From Karstenula rhodostoma CBS 690.94 (taxonomy: Eukaryota > Ascomycota > Dothideomycetes > Pleosporales > Didymosphaeriaceae): a DNA stretch of 64,000 nt. Numbering within the stretch: position 1 is the stretch's first letter; each line of letters begins with the position of its first letter. Below are positions 63,564 through 64,000 of this stretch, one piece after another. The stretch lies in assembly GCA_010093485.1 (NCBI GenBank), contig MU001496.1, positions 1,121,666 to 1,185,665 of the forward strand, read 5' to 3'. The notes below the pieces were generated by a model. The model had not been told where the DNA came from. It worked only from the letters and a program-made list of their open reading frames with translations, and did not search any database. Both the position numbers and the translations under genes were made by a program.

Positions 63564-64000
63564 TGCTACCGGGACATGCTTCGAGCTTCGTACGCTTCCG
63601 AAAGAGATACGATTGGGTGTCGCGAGCGCAGACGCTCTGCCCGGTGCGAAAGACGTCAATTGGGGAATCGTGTAGGATAGACGGGCCACAGTGGCTTCGA
63701 GCCGCCAATACAAGCTCGTCGGGGGGGTCCGTTGCTGCCGTCGAGTGGTGTGAGGAAAAACTTGGGCTGGCCCAGCGCCGTCTTGGCAGCACGGTGGAGC
63801 GGAGCGGAGCGGAAACACTGTCAACAACAGAGCGACATCTGGAACGAAGAATCAACAGCGCGCCTCACATTCCCCCAGAGCGGGGCACCGTCACATCACA
63901 GGCTCAACCTTCCACGTGCCCGATTGTCGTGCATTGTCATCATTCACAGTTGATCGTCCGCGCTGCAGATGAGGCACGAGACAACACCTTCATTCGTCGA
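63564..64000. other. Right edge, upstream of PPR gene
   Basis: Probably the promoter and 5' leader of the PPR-type gene. A run of seven G is near 63720. Nothing else can be said at the edge. Confidence 0.4.

Noticed and set aside
1..64000. tRNA, rRNA and snRNA genes
   Set aside because: I looked by eye for T-loop (GGTTCGA) and other conserved patterns and saw none I could support. A covariance-model scan (tRNAscan-SE, Infernal) would decide.

Overview
The window looks like nuclear DNA of a filamentous ascomycete (Pezizomycotina). Genes are mostly split by introns of about 45-100 bases with GT...AG ends. They encode fungal families such as Zn2Cys6 regulators, DHA-type MFS pumps, an AzgA purine permease, a CYP504 P450, a GPI-anchored extracellular Cu superoxide dismutase and a LaeA-like methyltransferase. 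A Dothideomycete is my best guess from the overall gene flavour, but that is inference. I found no rRNA or tRNA gene, CRISPR array or intact transposon.

Layout. 1-13 kb: a drug-efflux MFS pump (-), divergent from a TMEM19/DUF92 membrane protein (+); the proteasome chaperone UMP1 (+) with an ATG-only first exon; a small Lys/Thr-rich repeat protein (-); a prenylated UBL3-like ubiquitin-fold protein (+); and a conserved fungal protein of unknown role (+). 13.8-18.4 kb: a 748-residue 2EXR/F-box-like protein followed by two small secreted Cys-containing proteins (candidate effectors). 18.6-25.1 kb: an accessory-looking block of a DUF1772 membrane protein, a 14-TM MFS pump, a divergent Zn2Cys6 regulator (seven exons, one GC-AG intron, an overlapping uORF) and a truncated, frameshifted amino-acid permease pseudogene.

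25.4-33.4 kb is mostly housekeeping: a CorA-like transporter, the zinc protein CZIB divergent from snRNP SmF, and the long HEAT-repeat protein RTP1/TANGO6. After a 3 kb stretch with nothing recognisable come the Cu-SOD (-) and an RtcB-type RNA ligase (-). 41.1-46.8 kb is an aromatic-catabolism cluster: homogentisate dioxygenase (-) and fumarylacetoacetase (+) share a 459-base divergent promoter, and a CYP504-type phenylacetate hydroxylase follows. Together these could turn phenylacetate or tyrosine into fumarate and acetoacetate. Maleylacetoacetate isomerase is not in the window.

47-64 kb: U2 snRNP factor CUS2/Tat-SF1 (-), a TLC-domain membrane protein (+), a short Zn2Cys6 protein (-), the AzgA purine permease (-), a LaeA-like methyltransferase with a weakened SAM motif (+), a PRXL2-like thioredoxin-fold protein (+) and a mitochondrial PPR-type protein (-).

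Exon joins were worked out by hand from splice signals and reading-frame phase. Where exon boundaries are listed, the lengths sum to whole codons and the joined protein matches the family pattern. The most interesting leads are the rearranged homogentisate/phenylacetate cluster, the 18.6-25 kb block with its dead permease, the secreted protein with a KREA-type processing site, the RtcB ligase in a fungus and the minimal first coding exons. I see no clearly new multi-gene system.
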